Assembly (NCBI RefSeq): GCF_016597785.1
Contig: NZ_JAENJG010000002.1
Span: forward strand, 546,081 to 610,080
Length of the DNA: 64,000 bases
Reading direction: 5' to 3'
DNA from: Leucobacter sp. L43
GTDB lineage: Bacteria > Actinomycetota > Actinomycetes > Actinomycetales > Microbacteriaceae
Under the pieces are notes generated by a model. The model saw nothing but the letters and a program-made list of their open reading frames with translations, was not told where the DNA came from and did no database searches. Shown here piece by piece: positions 8,817-17,190 of the stretch (positions within the stretch are counted from its first letter, which is position 1; each line of letters opens with the position of its first letter). A program made the translations under genes and the position numbers.

Positions 8817-9301
8817 GTCGCCTCCGTCACCTCGGGGTAGGCGTCGGCGATGAGACGCGCGAGGACGCCTTCCACGTGCTCGAGCCCTCGGAGGAGCGCA
8901 TCCGCATGATCGGGGGCGAGACCTGCGACGAGTGCGCGTGAGAGATCCGCGTGCTGATCCGCCATTCGCTCCATCGCTCCTCTGCCGATGCCGGTGAGCG
9001 TCACCAGGGTCGCTCGGCGATCGGAGGGATGCGGTTCTCGGGAGACGTACCCGGTCGATTCGAGTGCGTCGACGAGGCCCGTCACGTTCCTCGGGCTCAC
9101 CTCCAGCGCAGCGGCGAGGTCGCGCTGTGTCGACGGGCCGGCGTGGTGCAGCACCCAGAGGAGGTGCGTCCGCGAGGTGGTGAGACCGGTGCCGGCGAAA
9201 CTCCGCTCCATGTCGAGTTGGAGGAGCTGGCCGATGGCGAGCACGCGATCGAGCACAGTGGGAGGCGGAGTCGCCATCGGTGAACTGGCGGGCTGGGACA
9301 T
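8813..9301 (-). CDS. MarR-family transcriptional regulator
   Basis: The 162-residue protein has the central MarR winged helix: LWVLHHAGPSTQRDLAAALE, VSPRNVTGLVDALESTGYV, then the wing SREPHPSDRRATLVTLTG with the conserved DRR. Such proteins bind palindromes as dimers and usually repress their own operon in response to phenolic or oxidative ligands. The message looks leaderless, with TAGAGT 6 nt upstream of the ATG. The downstream membrane-protein gene overlaps its stop and is probably co-regulated. Confidence 0.9.
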   Translation of the reverse strand: MSQPASSPMATPPPTVLDRVLAIGQLLQLDMERSFAGTGLTTSRTHLLWVLHHAGPSTQRDLAAALEVSPRNVTGLVDALESTGYVSREPHPSDRRATLVTLTGIGRGAMERMADQHADLSRALVAGLAPDHADALLRGLEHVEGVLARLIADAYPEVTEAT

Positions 9302-9307
9302 ATCGGT

Positions 9308-9313
9308 ACTCTA
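9308..9313 (-). promoter_or_regulatory. -10 box of leaderless marR
   Basis: TAGAGT on the minus strand ends 6 nt before the ATG at 9301. It is in an AT-richer stretch (9308-9338) where an auto-regulatory MarR operator would be expected; no clear palindrome was found. Confidence 0.5.
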
Positions 9314-9400
9314 CATCATTGTTACCTCCCTTCACTATGAGGCTGTTTCAGCGCAGACTCCTGCGCAACGTTCGCGATGTGTGCGATTTCCAATGCGGGT

Positions 9401-9535
9401 TCGGTAAGGTGGGTGATGCAGGGGGAGTATTCCCATCCGCAGTAGTCCCGTCAATACGAGTGCATCGATGTACTTCGGGCTATTGGCCTCGAACTCACGG
9501 AATCCGTGACACGATCGGGGTGGAAGAGACCTTGG
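9401..9535 (+). promoter_or_regulatory. Probable yybP-ykoY (manganese) riboswitch upstream of TerC-family gene
   Basis: The leader contains the landmark GGGGAGTA (9422-9429), the internal segment CCGTCAATACGAG (9448-9460) and, before the gene, GAGACCTTG (9526-9534), which resembles the conserved L3 portion (GCAAGACC or GCGAGACCTTG). AAGG near 9405 can pair with CCTT near 9530 as a closing stem. A perfect hairpin TCACGGA/TCCGTGA lies inside (9495-9509). yybP-ykoY RNAs sense Mn2+ and are known to precede TerC/Alx-type genes, which fits here. The insertion between the closing stem and GGGGAGTA is longer than I expect, so a covariance-model test is needed. Confidence 0.5.
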
Positions 9536-9563
9536 TGTCCTCCACCGACCCCTAGGAGCCCCC

Positions 9564-10631
9564 ATGCAGGTCACCCCCATGATCTGGATCATCACGATCC
9601 TCGTCACGATCGCGTTCTTCGTCTACGAGTTCTTCGCGCACGTGCGCAAGCCGCACGAGCCGACCATCGGCGAGTCGGCGCGCTGGTCGGCGTTCTATAT
9701 CGGCCTCGCGCTCCTCTTCGGCGTCGGCATCGGTTTCACGTCGGGCTGGAACTTCGGAGGGGAGTACTTCGCGGGCTACCTCACGGAGAAGGCGCTGTCG
9801 ATCGACAATCTGTTCGTCTTCCTGCTCGTGATGAGCGCGTTCGCGGTGCCGAAGAAGTACCAGCAGAAGGTGCTGATGGTCGGCATCATCATCGCGCTGA
9901 TCCTGCGCGGCGCCTTCATCGCGGTGGGTGCGACGCTCATCGAGAACCTCAGCTGGATCTTCTACGTCTTCGGCGCGCTCCTGCTCTTCCTCGCCTATCG
10001 CCAGGCGTTCGCGAACCACGACGCCGACCCGGCGAACGGGCGGTTCATCAAGTTCGTCCGCCGCGTGCTCCCGGTCACCGACGAGTATCACGAGGACAAG
10101 CTCACCGCCAAGATCGACGGCAAGCGCTTCTTCACTCCGATGTTCCTCACGATCGTCGCGATCGGGTTCATCGACCTCATCTTCGCGGTCGACTCGATCC
10201 CCGCGATCTACGGCCTCACGAATGAGGCGTACATCGTGTTCACCGCGAACGCGTTCGCGCTCATGGGGCTGCGCCAGCTGTTCTTCTTGATCGGCGGCCT
10301 GCTCGAACGTCTCGTCTACCTCTCGCAGGGACTCGCAGTCATTCTCGCCTTCATCGGCGTGAAGCTCGTCTTCCACGCGCTGCACGTCAACGAGCTCCCG
10401 TTCATCAACGGCGGTGAGCCCTTGCTCTGGGTGCCCGAGATTCCGATCTGGTTCTCACTGCTCTTCATCGCGGTGACCATCGCCGTCGCCACCATCCTGA
10501 GTCTTCGCAAGACGCGCGGCGACCGCAAGGCCACCGAGCGCATCGAGGAACGACGGGACCGGGCAGCCGACCCGGAATCCGACATCGCCGATGCGCGCGC
10601 CGCGCGCCAGCGATCAGCTGACGAGCAGTAG
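9564..10631 (+). CDS. TerC/Alx-family integral membrane protein (probable Mn2+ exporter)
   Basis: The 355-residue protein has about nine membrane segments and the TerC hallmarks: acidic residues within helices in KALSIDNLFVFLLVM, VALGLRI-like GIIIALILRGAFIAVG, the central linker around residues 150-185, then FIDLIFAVDSIPAIYG and NAFALMGLRQLFFL. TerC-like proteins export manganese, including during metalation of secreted enzymes, and some associate with tellurite resistance. The ATG follows AGGAG with 6 nt spacing. The presumptive yybP-ykoY element upstream supports a manganese role. The C-terminal ~40 residues are charged and probably cytoplasmic. Confidence 0.88.
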   Translation: MQVTPMIWIITILVTIAFFVYEFFAHVRKPHEPTIGESARWSAFYIGLALLFGVGIGFTSGWNFGGEYFAGYLTEKALSIDNLFVFLLVMSAFAVPKKYQQKVLMVGIIIALILRGAFIAVGATLIENLSWIFYVFGALLLFLAYRQAFANHDADPANGRFIKFVRRVLPVTDEYHEDKLTAKIDGKRFFTPMFLTIVAIGFIDLIFAVDSIPAIYGLTNEAYIVFTANAFALMGLRQLFFLIGGLLERLVYLSQGLAVILAFIGVKLVFHALHVNELPFINGGEPLLWVPEIPIWFSLLFIAVTIAVATILSLRKTRGDRKATERIEERRDRAADPESDIADARAARQRSADEQ

Positions 10632-10697
10632 CTCCGCTCGTGCTTGAGTGCCGGCGTGAGCGCGCGCGCTGACCACGCAAGCTGAGCCTGAAGCGCG

Positions 10698-10732
10698 CAG
10701 TGCCCTCGAGGTTTCGACCGAGGGGGCACTGC
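10698..10732 (+). terminator. Stem-loop terminator after the TerC-family gene
   Basis: CAGTGCCC and GGGCACTG form the base of a strong hairpin that extends through CTCG/CGAG with a small bulge. There is only a weak T-containing tail (CTGTTCTTC). Confidence 0.55.
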
Positions 10733-10755
10733 TGTTCTTCCGCGTAGCCGGAATT

Positions 10756-10873
10756 CGAGCCGCGAAAGCGCGGTTTCGGCTCGCTTCCAGGGTGCGCGGG
10801 TGCCGAAGTGCGCTTTCGCGCAGACGGGGCGGTGGGGGGCGCGTGCGCGAGCGTGCGGGCGCGTGCGCGAGCG
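10756..10873. repeat. GC-rich intergenic hairpin plus direct repeat
   Basis: CGAGCC...GGCTCG (10756-10783) forms an imperfect hairpin with inner GAAA/TTTC pairing. It may terminate the leftward lysR transcript. Further right, the 13-mer GCGTGCGCGAGCG occurs at 10841-10853 and again at 10861-10873. No gene is apparent between 10632 and 10904. Confidence 0.4.
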
Positions 10874-10904
10874 CGCGGGGGCGGGCCGCGGCAGCCCGCA
10901 GACC

Positions 10905-11840
10905 CTACCCGGCGGCTGGGTGCTCGCTCAGCGCCACCGCGTGCCGGATCGCGACGGCGAGCTGTCGCACGGCCGTCGTCGGCTGCTCGCCGTTTCCCTC
11001 AGGCGGGGCCGCCAGGAGCACGGATCTCGCGAATGCCGGGTCGTCGATCGGGCGGAGCACGACGCCCGGGTGCGTGGGGCCGGCTGCGAGTTTCGCGACG
11101 AGCCCGATCACCATGCCGGCGGCGATCATCCCGAGCATCACCTGGAAGTCATCGGTTCGAATTGCGACTTCGAGGGCGCGCCCCTCAGCGGCGAACGCGT
11201 CGACGAGCACCGAGTCCATCGGGTCGTGCAGACTCGTGCCAAGCAGCCAGCGCTCACCGTGCAGTGACATGAGCGCTTCGCGGTCGATCGAGGCGCGGTC
11301 GGCGAGCGGATGATCCTCCGGGAGCGCGAGGAGCAGCGGATCGCGCAGCACCTCGGTGGTCACGATGTCGGGTCGCAGCGGCACCTCGTATCCGGGCACC
11401 GAGTACAGCAGCGCGGCGTCGAGAGTGCGATCGTTGACGTGCGCGACGAGCGGACCCACCTCTTCGAGTACCGCGTCGATCTCGATGCCGAGGTCGGCGA
11501 CTTGGGACACGACTGATGGCAGTAGCTTCGCCGCAGCGGTGGGAAACGTGCCGAACTTCAGGCGCGCCCGTCCCATCTGGGCGAGATCGCGCGCATCGCG
11601 CAGCGCGCGATCGGTGAGGGTGAGGATCTCCTGGCCCCGATCGAGTATCAGCACTCCGACGGGTGTCGGCGTCGAACCGCGCTTGGAGCGCTCGAGCACG
11701 GGGGAGCCGACGAGCCGCTCCAGGTTGCGCAGGTGGTAGTCGACCGTCGGCTGGCTCCAGCCGAGCGCGCGCCCGGCGCGGGTGACGGATCCCTCGCGCT
11801 GCACCGCGCGGAGCGCCTGTAACTGTCGGAGATCGATCAT
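10905..11840 (-). CDS. LysR-family transcriptional regulator
   Basis: The 311-residue protein opens with the LysR helix-turn-helix (MIDLRQLQALRAVQREGSVT, RAGRALGWSQPTVDYHLRNL, LERLVGSPVLER) followed by a periplasmic-binding-like effector domain. The start is placed at the ATG at 11840, since this is where LysR alignments begin; a GGAG lies 11 nt upstream. It is divergent from the decarboxylase gene. A palindrome at 11902-11916 in the shared intergenic region is a good operator candidate, so it probably controls the decarboxylase-permease pair. Confidence 0.88.
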   Translation of the reverse strand: MIDLRQLQALRAVQREGSVTRAGRALGWSQPTVDYHLRNLERLVGSPVLERSKRGSTPTPVGVLILDRGQEILTLTDRALRDARDLAQMGRARLKFGTFPTAAAKLLPSVVSQVADLGIEIDAVLEEVGPLVAHVNDRTLDAALLYSVPGYEVPLRPDIVTTEVLRDPLLLALPEDHPLADRASIDREALMSLHGERWLLGTSLHDPMDSVLVDAFAAEGRALEVAIRTDDFQVMLGMIAAGMVIGLVAKLAAGPTHPGVVLRPIDDPAFARSVLLAAPPEGNGEQPTTAVRQLAVAIRHAVALSEHPAAG

Positions 11841-11901
11841 CGCTGCACTGCTCCAGTCACTTATCTCATGTGGTGCTCTCGGGCACACGAGTGATCCTCT
11901 C

Positions 11902-11916
11902 ACATACGACGTATGT
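11902..11916. promoter_or_regulatory. Candidate LysR operator: palindrome in divergent intergenic region
   Basis: ACATAC-GAC-GTATGT is a 6+6 bp inverted repeat with a 3-bp centre, about 62 bp upstream of the lysR start and about 47 bp upstream of the decarboxylase start. Its position suits an autoregulated divergent LysR system. Confidence 0.5.
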
Positions 11917-11962
11917 GGCATCACAGGGGAGACGGGGGTTCCGCACACGTCCGGTCCCGGTC

Positions 11963-13600
11963 ATGATGGCAACCATGCTGCACACCGATGTTCCCGCACA
12001 GACGATCGCGCCCTCCGAGCTCTCGGGAGCCGGGACCTCGATCATGCCGTCGGAGCAGCGCGCAGCGGCTGAGCAGCAGCCGACGCCGCGCTTCCGGCTG
12101 GACCACAGCGCCGCGCCCTACGCCGATGCGCTCGAAGCGTACGCGGATCGAGGCTCGGTGCAGCTCATGGTGCCCGGGCACGGAGGAACGGAAGACGATC
12201 TCAGCGGACGCCTGGCCGGCTTCCTCGGCGAGCGCGCGCTCCGACTCGACATCCCCATGCTCATGGACGGCGTTGACCTGCTCGCGCGCGGCCAGGAGCA
12301 GACACCCCTGGACCGAGCCCTGGAGCTCGCCGCCGACGCCTGGGGCGCGAAGCGCACCTGGTTCCTGACGAACGGCGCGTCGCAGGCGAATCGCACGATC
12401 GCACTCGCGGCCCGCGGTCTGGGCGACCGCATCCTCGCGCAGCGCAGCGCGCACTCCAGCTTCAGCGACGGCATCCTGCTCGCCGGCATCACGCCGAGCT
12501 ATGTGATGCCCAACGTCGATGCGGAGCACGGCATGGCGCACGGCGTCTCGCCCGCAGCGCTCGAAGCGGCGCTGGTCGAAGCCGAACAGGCTGGGAACCC
12601 CGCCCACGCGGTCTACGTCATCTCGCCGAGCTACTTCGGGTCCGTCTCAGACGTGCAGGGTCTGGCGCGGGTCGCGCACGCCCACAACGCTCCGCTCATC
12701 GTCGACGGCGCCTGGGGCCCGCACTTCGGATTCCACCCAGAGCTTCCCGAGTCGCCCGCACGCCTCGGCGCCGACGTCGTCATCTCGAGCACGCACAAGC
12801 TCGCGGGCTCATTGACGCAGTCGGCGATGCTGCACCTGGGCGACGGTCCGTTCGCGGATCGCCTGGAGCCGCTCATCGAACGAGCCTTCAGCATGACCGC
12901 TTCGACGTCGACCAGCGCGCTGCTGCGCGGATCGCTCGACATCGCCCGGCACGCACTCGCGACGGGCGAGGAGTCGATCGGGCGCTCGGTCGCGGGAGCG
13001 CGCCGCTTCCGCGAGATCCTTCGCGAAGACCCCCGGTTCGCCGTGGTGAGCGACACCTTCGACCGGTTCGACGACATCGTGGATACCGACCTGCTGCGCG
13101 TGCCGATCGACGTGAGCGGAGCGGGCGTCGGCGGGCACTGGTTGCGGCAGCACCTCGTCGAGCACCACGACATGTACTTCGAGATGTCGACGGCAACGTC
13201 GATCGTGGCCGTGATCGGCGCGGGCAAGTCGCATGACTTCGATGCCGTGTACGCCGCGATCGTGGCGAGCGTCGAGTCGCCCGAAGCCGACCGCGAGCGG
13301 GCCGCTGCCGGCGACGCCCACGACTTCCCGAGCCTGCCGGCACCGGGCGCGTACCGCGTCAGCCCGCGAGACGGATTCTTCGGCGCGACCGAAGTGGTGA
13401 GCGCGACCGAGGCTGTGGGCCGTGTCTCGGCTGACACGCTCGCCGCGTACCCGCCCGGGATCCCCAACGTGATGCCCGGCGAAGAGATCACCGAGGAAGC
13501 GGTAGCCTTTCTGCAGGCGGTCGCGGCTTCTCCGACCGGCTACGTGCGCGGCGCGATCGACCCGGCGGTCGATCGGTTCCGAGTACTGGCCGGCGGCTGA
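11963..13600 (+). CDS. PLP-dependent Orn/Lys/Arg decarboxylase
   Basis: This is a fold-type I decarboxylase of about 545 residues that would convert arginine, lysine or ornithine to agmatine, cadaverine or putrescine. Key elements are VPGHGG (about residue 70), WFLTNGASQANRT, YVISPSYFGSVSDVQGLA, the cofactor-site DGAWGPHFGF, and SSTHK with the presumed Schiff-base lysine at about 279. It lacks the N-terminal response-regulator-like wing domain of the large E. coli inducible enzymes. The start is uncertain: ATGs at 11963, 11966 and 11975 are all possible and none has a strong ribosome-binding site. An APC permease follows, which suggests an uptake/antiport partner; the substrate cannot be chosen from sequence. 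Confidence 0.85.
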   Translation: MMATMLHTDVPAQTIAPSELSGAGTSIMPSEQRAAAEQQPTPRFRLDHSAAPYADALEAYADRGSVQLMVPGHGGTEDDLSGRLAGFLGERALRLDIPMLMDGVDLLARGQEQTPLDRALELAADAWGAKRTWFLTNGASQANRTIALAARGLGDRILAQRSAHSSFSDGILLAGITPSYVMPNVDAEHGMAHGVSPAALEAALVEAEQAGNPAHAVYVISPSYFGSVSDVQGLARVAHAHNAPLIVDGAWGPHFGFHPELPESPARLGADVVISSTHKLAGSLTQSAMLHLGDGPFADRLEPLIERAFSMTASTSTSALLRGSLDIARHALATGEESIGRSVAGARRFREILREDPRFAVVSDTFDRFDDIVDTDLLRVPIDVSGAGVGGHWLRQHLVEHHDMYFEMSTATSIVAVIGAGKSHDFDAVYAAIVASVESPEADRERAAAGDAHDFPSLPAPGAYRVSPRDGFFGATEVVSATEAVGRVSADTLAAYPPGIPNVMPGEEITEEAVAFLQAVAASPTGYVRGAIDPAVDRFRVLAGG

Positions 13601-13653
13601 CCCCGCGGCGCCTGCGACGGCGCCGCTCTGACTTCGCGGCCCACCGCCGCGGA

Positions 13654-13740
13654 TTGCTCGAGATCCGAGCATCTCCTGGAAGACCAGGAACCCTCACTGC
13701 GCGAGCACCGAGGGACGAATGACGGGGCCCTCGGGGCCCA
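13654..13740 (+). promoter_or_regulatory. Two hairpins in the decarboxylase-permease intergenic region
   Basis: TGCTCG/CGAGCA with a 5-nt loop (about 13654-13670) and GGGCCC-TCG-GGGCCC (about 13726-13740) lie between the decarboxylase stop and the permease ATG. They lack T-runs. They could be an attenuating or mRNA-stabilising structure. Confidence 0.35.
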
Positions 13741-13768
13741 GTGACAACGAAGTCTGGAGAAGACACGT

Positions 13769-15289
13769 ATGGCAAGCTCTCTGCGGCAGCAGCTCTTCCG
13801 AGTCAAGCCCGTTCCACGCGACGGGGGTGAGAGCGGGAGTCAGCTGAAGCGCAGCATCGGGCTCGTTCCGCTCACCATGATCGGCGTCGGCGGCACCATC
13901 GGCACCGGCATCTTCTTCATTCTCTCCGAGGCCGTGCCGATCGCGGGGCCGGCGGTCATCTGGTCGTTCATCATCGCCGGGCTCGTCGCGGGCCTCTCGG
14001 TACTGTGCTACGCGGAACTCGCGAGCTCCGTGCCGGTCTCCGGATCCTCCTACTCCTATGCCTACAGCACGCTCGGCGAGCTGCCGGCGATGGGCGTCGC
14101 CGCCTGCCTGCTTCTCGAATACGGCGTCTCGACCGCCGCTGTCGCGGTCGGCTGGTCGCAGTACGTGAACCAGCTGGTGAACAATCTCTTCGGATTCCAG
14201 TTCCCGCCCGAGCTGCTGTACGCGCCTGAAGAGGGCGGCATCATCAATCTGCCTGCGGTGATCCTCATCGCGCTCTGCTGCCTGCTGCTGATTCGCGGCA
14301 CCACCCATTCCGTCGTCACCAACACGGTGATGGTCGTCATCAAGATCGCAGTGCTGCTCTTCTTCGTCGCGGTCGGCATCACGGGCTGGAACATCGACCA
14401 CTTCGCCAACTTCGCGCCGTTCGGGCTCGGCGGCATCATGACCGGCGCCGGCATCATCTTCTTCTCGTTCGTGGGCCTCGACGCCGTCGCCACCGCCGGC
14501 GATGAGGCGAAGAACCCGCGCCGCAACCTGCCGATCGCGTTGATCACGGCACTGATCCTGGTGACGACCGTCTACGTGCTCGTCGCCGTGACCGCGCTCG
14601 GTGCGCAGGCGACCGAGGATTTCGACGGCCAGAGCGCCGGACTCTCGGCGATCCTCGAGAACATCGTCGGAGCCTCGTGGCCGGGCACCGTGGTCGCCGC
14701 GGGCGCCGTCATCTCGATCTTCAGCGTGACGCTGGTCGTGCTCTACGGCCAGACGCGCATCCTCTTCACCATGTCGCGCGACGGCATGGCGCCGAAGATC
14801 TTCAGCAGGGTCAACCCGCGCACCGGTACCCCGATCGCCAACACCATCATCGTGTCGGTCATCGTCGCGATCCTCGCCGGTGTGCTGCCGATCAACTTCC
14901 TGGCCGAGATGACATCGATCGGAACACTGGCCGCCTTCACCGTCGTATCGATCGCGGTCATGGTGCTGCGCCATCGCGAACCGGATCTGGAGCGCAAATT
15001 CAAGGTGCCGCTGTATCCCGTCATCCCGATTCTGTCGATCATCGGCTGCCTCTGGATCATCAAGGATCTGCGCCCGATCACGATCATCGTGTTCGCCATC
15101 TGGACCGCGCTCGTGCTCGTCTGGTATTACTTCACCGGCCGCAAGAACTCGGTGCTCGGGCGTCGCATCGATACGGGCATGATCGTGCTCGTCGGGCCCG
15201 GGCGCTACCGGCTCGGTTCCTCTGAAGGGGAGCTGTACGACGGCGGCGAGCTCGAGGAGTCCGAGGATCGCGTGGCGCCGCACAAGTAG
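13769..15289 (+). CDS. APC-superfamily amino acid permease
   Basis: The 506-residue carrier has about 12-13 transmembrane segments. The first helix carries the APC substrate-binding motif GVGGTIGTGIFF (about residues 37-48). The second half includes FVGLDAVATAGDEAKNPRRN, typical of CAT/LAT-type amino acid transporters. It lies 168 bp after the decarboxylase gene on the same strand and probably belongs to its operon, importing the amino acid substrate or exchanging it for the amine product. A short acidic cytoplasmic tail (GGELEESEDR) ends the protein. Confidence 0.88.
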   Translation: MASSLRQQLFRVKPVPRDGGESGSQLKRSIGLVPLTMIGVGGTIGTGIFFILSEAVPIAGPAVIWSFIIAGLVAGLSVLCYAELASSVPVSGSSYSYAYSTLGELPAMGVAACLLLEYGVSTAAVAVGWSQYVNQLVNNLFGFQFPPELLYAPEEGGIINLPAVILIALCCLLLIRGTTHSVVTNTVMVVIKIAVLLFFVAVGITGWNIDHFANFAPFGLGGIMTGAGIIFFSFVGLDAVATAGDEAKNPRRNLPIALITALILVTTVYVLVAVTALGAQATEDFDGQSAGLSAILENIVGASWPGTVVAAGAVISIFSVTLVVLYGQTRILFTMSRDGMAPKIFSRVNPRTGTPIANTIIVSVIVAILAGVLPINFLAEMTSIGTLAAFTVVSIAVMVLRHREPDLERKFKVPLYPVIPILSIIGCLWIIKDLRPITIIVFAIWTALVLVWYYFTGRKNSVLGRRIDTGMIVLVGPGRYRLGSSEGELYDGGELEESEDRVAPHK

Positions 15290-15294
15290 CCGCT

Positions 15295-15332
15295 CACCGG
15301 CCGGCCCGCGGCTTCGCTGCGTCGTGCCGGTG
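15295..15332 (+). terminator. Hairpin after the permease gene
   Basis: CACCGGC (15295-15301) pairs with GCCGGTG (15326-15332) around a GC-rich loop just downstream of the permease stop. It is a possible factor-dependent terminator since no T-tract follows. The rest of the 295-bp gap to lysA holds no gene. Confidence 0.4.
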
Positions 15333-15517
15333 GGGCGACGTTCGGCGCGAGTTGACCGTGCACGGGGCGCCGGACAAGATGGAGCGTATGCAGGAGGAGC
15401 GGATGCGAGTCGCGAAGCGCGGCCGATCGGCCTCGCCGCCGGTCGGCCGTTTGCAGGCGTGGACGGGGTACGTGTAGCGCGATCAGCGCCGTGCCCAATC
15501 CCACTGTTTCGAGGCGA

Positions 15518-15547
15518 CTCAGCGCGCCTCAGCGCGCCTCAGCGCCC
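15518..15547. repeat. Three tandem copies of a 10-bp unit upstream of lysA
   Basis: CTCAGCGCGC is repeated three times (the last ends in CCC), 38 bp before the lysA ATG. Function unknown; slippage-prone. Confidence 0.6.
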
Positions 15548-15584
15548 ACCGGTCGAATCCCGACCTGATCTTTGGAGTACCCAG

Positions 15585-16919
15585 ATGACCGCAGTACCTC
15601 GCGTTTCCACGTCGACCCCCGTCCTCTCGCAGCCCACCCCGGAGGGGAACCGTCTCGGTGAGCTCTGGTCGATCCTGCCAGAGGAATCCGCCGTCGACGA
15701 AGCTGGCGTGCTGCACCTCGGCGGAGTGCCCGTGACCGAGCTCGCCGAGCAGTACGGTACGCCGCTGTACGTCTACGACGAGGCCGGATTGCGCCGACAG
15801 ATCCGGCGCTTCATCGACGGCCTCAGCGCGCGGTGGCCCGCGTCGGAGGTGCTGTTCGCGTCGAAGTCGTTCCCGGCCGTCGGCATGTACCGGGTCGCTG
15901 CTGAAGAGGGGCTGTCCGTCGACATCGCCGGCGGGGGAGAGCTGCGCCTCGCACTCGCAGCCGGAGTGTCTCCGTCGAAGCTGCACTTCCACGGCAATGC
16001 GAAGACGGACGCCGAGCTGCGCATGGCCATCGACGCCGGAGTCGACACGATCATCGTCGACAACACCGACGAGCTCGATCGCCTCGAGCGCCTGCTCACG
16101 AAGCCCCAGAAGCTCCTCCTGCGCGTGATTCCGGGTGTCGAGGCGAAGACCCACGCCTCCCAGGCGACGGGTGGGGCCGACTCCAAGTTCGGACTCCCGA
16201 TGGACCAGGCGCTCGCGGCCATCGAACGCATGCGCGCGCACCCCCTCCTCGAATTCGAGGGCGTGCACCTGCACATCGGCTCGCAGATCCTCGACGTCGA
16301 GCAGTTCGGCGAGGCCGTTGCGAAGATCTCGACGGCCGGCGAGTTCGACGTCTACGATGTGGGCGGCGGACTCGGCGTCAAATACACCTACGACGAGGTC
16401 GCGCCGTCGGTCGACGCATACCTCGGCACGATCGTGGCGGCGGCTCGCGCGCACCTGCCGTCCGGTGCCCGCATCATGATCGAACCCGGACGCGCCATCG
16501 TGGCGCGCGCCGGTGTCACGCTGTACCGCGTCACCACGGTGAAGCGCACCGGTCGCACGTTCGTCGCCGTCGACGGAGGCCTCGCCGACCAGATGGATGC
16601 CGCCCTCACCGGCCAGCGCTTCGAAGCGCTGCTCGGCAACCGAGCGCTCGAACCCTGGACGGAGACGTCGCAGCTCGTCGGTCGCCAGTGCGAATCGGGC
16701 GACCTGCTCGTCGATCGTGCACCCTTGCCCGAGGCTCGCGTCGGCGACCTCGCCGTCGTTGCGACGACCGGTGCGTACGGGTACACCCTCGCGAACAACT
16801 ACAACGGTGCGCTCAAGCCCGCGATCGTGTTCGTGCGCGACGGCGCCGCCCGCCTGGTGGCTCGGCGCGAGACGTACGAAGAACTGCTGGCGCTGCACGC
16901 GCCCGCGCTCGAGGGGTAG
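15585..16919 (+). CDS. lysA: Diaminopimelate decarboxylase
   Basis: The 444-residue fold-type III PLP enzyme decarboxylates meso-diaminopimelate to L-lysine, the last step of lysine synthesis. It shows the PLP-lysine motif ASKSF (Lys about 94), HFHGNAK, LLRVIPGVEAKTHA, SKFGLP, HIGSQI, DVGGGLGV, the EPGRAIV phosphate/PLP segment and GAYGYTLANNYNG at the C-terminus. The ATG at 15585 follows GGAGTACCCAG. It stands alone here, outside the argS-lysA-hom cluster common in actinobacteria. It sits beside an Orn/Lys/Arg decarboxylase and its permease, so lysine supply and consumption genes are adjacent. Confidence 0.93.
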   Translation: MTAVPRVSTSTPVLSQPTPEGNRLGELWSILPEESAVDEAGVLHLGGVPVTELAEQYGTPLYVYDEAGLRRQIRRFIDGLSARWPASEVLFASKSFPAVGMYRVAAEEGLSVDIAGGGELRLALAAGVSPSKLHFHGNAKTDAELRMAIDAGVDTIIVDNTDELDRLERLLTKPQKLLLRVIPGVEAKTHASQATGGADSKFGLPMDQALAAIERMRAHPLLEFEGVHLHIGSQILDVEQFGEAVAKISTAGEFDVYDVGGGLGVKYTYDEVAPSVDAYLGTIVAAARAHLPSGARIMIEPGRAIVARAGVTLYRVTTVKRTGRTFVAVDGGLADQMDAALTGQRFEALLGNRALEPWTETSQLVGRQCESGDLLVDRAPLPEARVGDLAVVATTGAYGYTLANNYNGALKPAIVFVRDGAARLVARRETYEELLALHAPALEG

Positions 16920-16985
16920 TCCGCGGCGAACCGCTGTCGAATCGAGGCGGCGACGCGCGCGGGCCGCGCACGTCACCGCCTCGTT

Positions 16986-17014
16986 TTGAGTTCGCGGGCG
17001 TTCCGGGGTAGAGT
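16986..17014 (+). promoter_or_regulatory. Sigma-70-type promoter for tRNA-Gln
   Basis: TTGAGT (16986-16991) and TAGAGT (17009-17014) are separated by 17 bp. Transcription would start near 17021, about 38 nt before the mature tRNA. Confidence 0.65.
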
Positions 17015-17058
17015 TAACTCTCGGTGCCGCGCTCCTCCAGGGCCGCGGATTTCCGCTT

Positions 17059-17130
17059 TGGGATATGGTGTAATTGGCAACACTACGGTTTCTGGTACCG
17101 TCATTCTAGGTTCGAGTCCTGGTATCCCAG
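17059..17130 (+). tRNA. tRNA-Gln (anticodon CUG)
   Basis: A 72-nt cloverleaf: acceptor TGGGATA pairs with TATCCCA (17123-17129) with discriminator G at 17130. The anticodon stem ACGGT/ACCGT encloses loop TTCTGGT with anticodon CTG at 17092-17094. The T-arm holds GGTTCGAGTCC. The 3' CCA is not encoded. It is followed at once by an intrinsic terminator. Confidence 0.95.
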
Positions 17131-17139
17131 CGAGTGCAA

Positions 17140-17165
17140 CCCCCGGTCTCTACCGGGGGTTTTTG
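17140..17165 (+). terminator. Intrinsic terminator of tRNA-Gln
   Basis: CCCCCGGT and ACCGGGGG form an 8-bp stem with a CTCT loop, followed by TTTTT. Confidence 0.9.
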
Positions 17166-17190
17166 CGTGTCGCCCGGAGACGAATCGCCC

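Noticed and set aside
15324..15584. N-terminal extension or small gene upstream of lysA
   Set aside because: The frame has low-complexity, arginine-rich content and lacks a ribosome-binding site; LysA alignments begin after the ATG at 15585.
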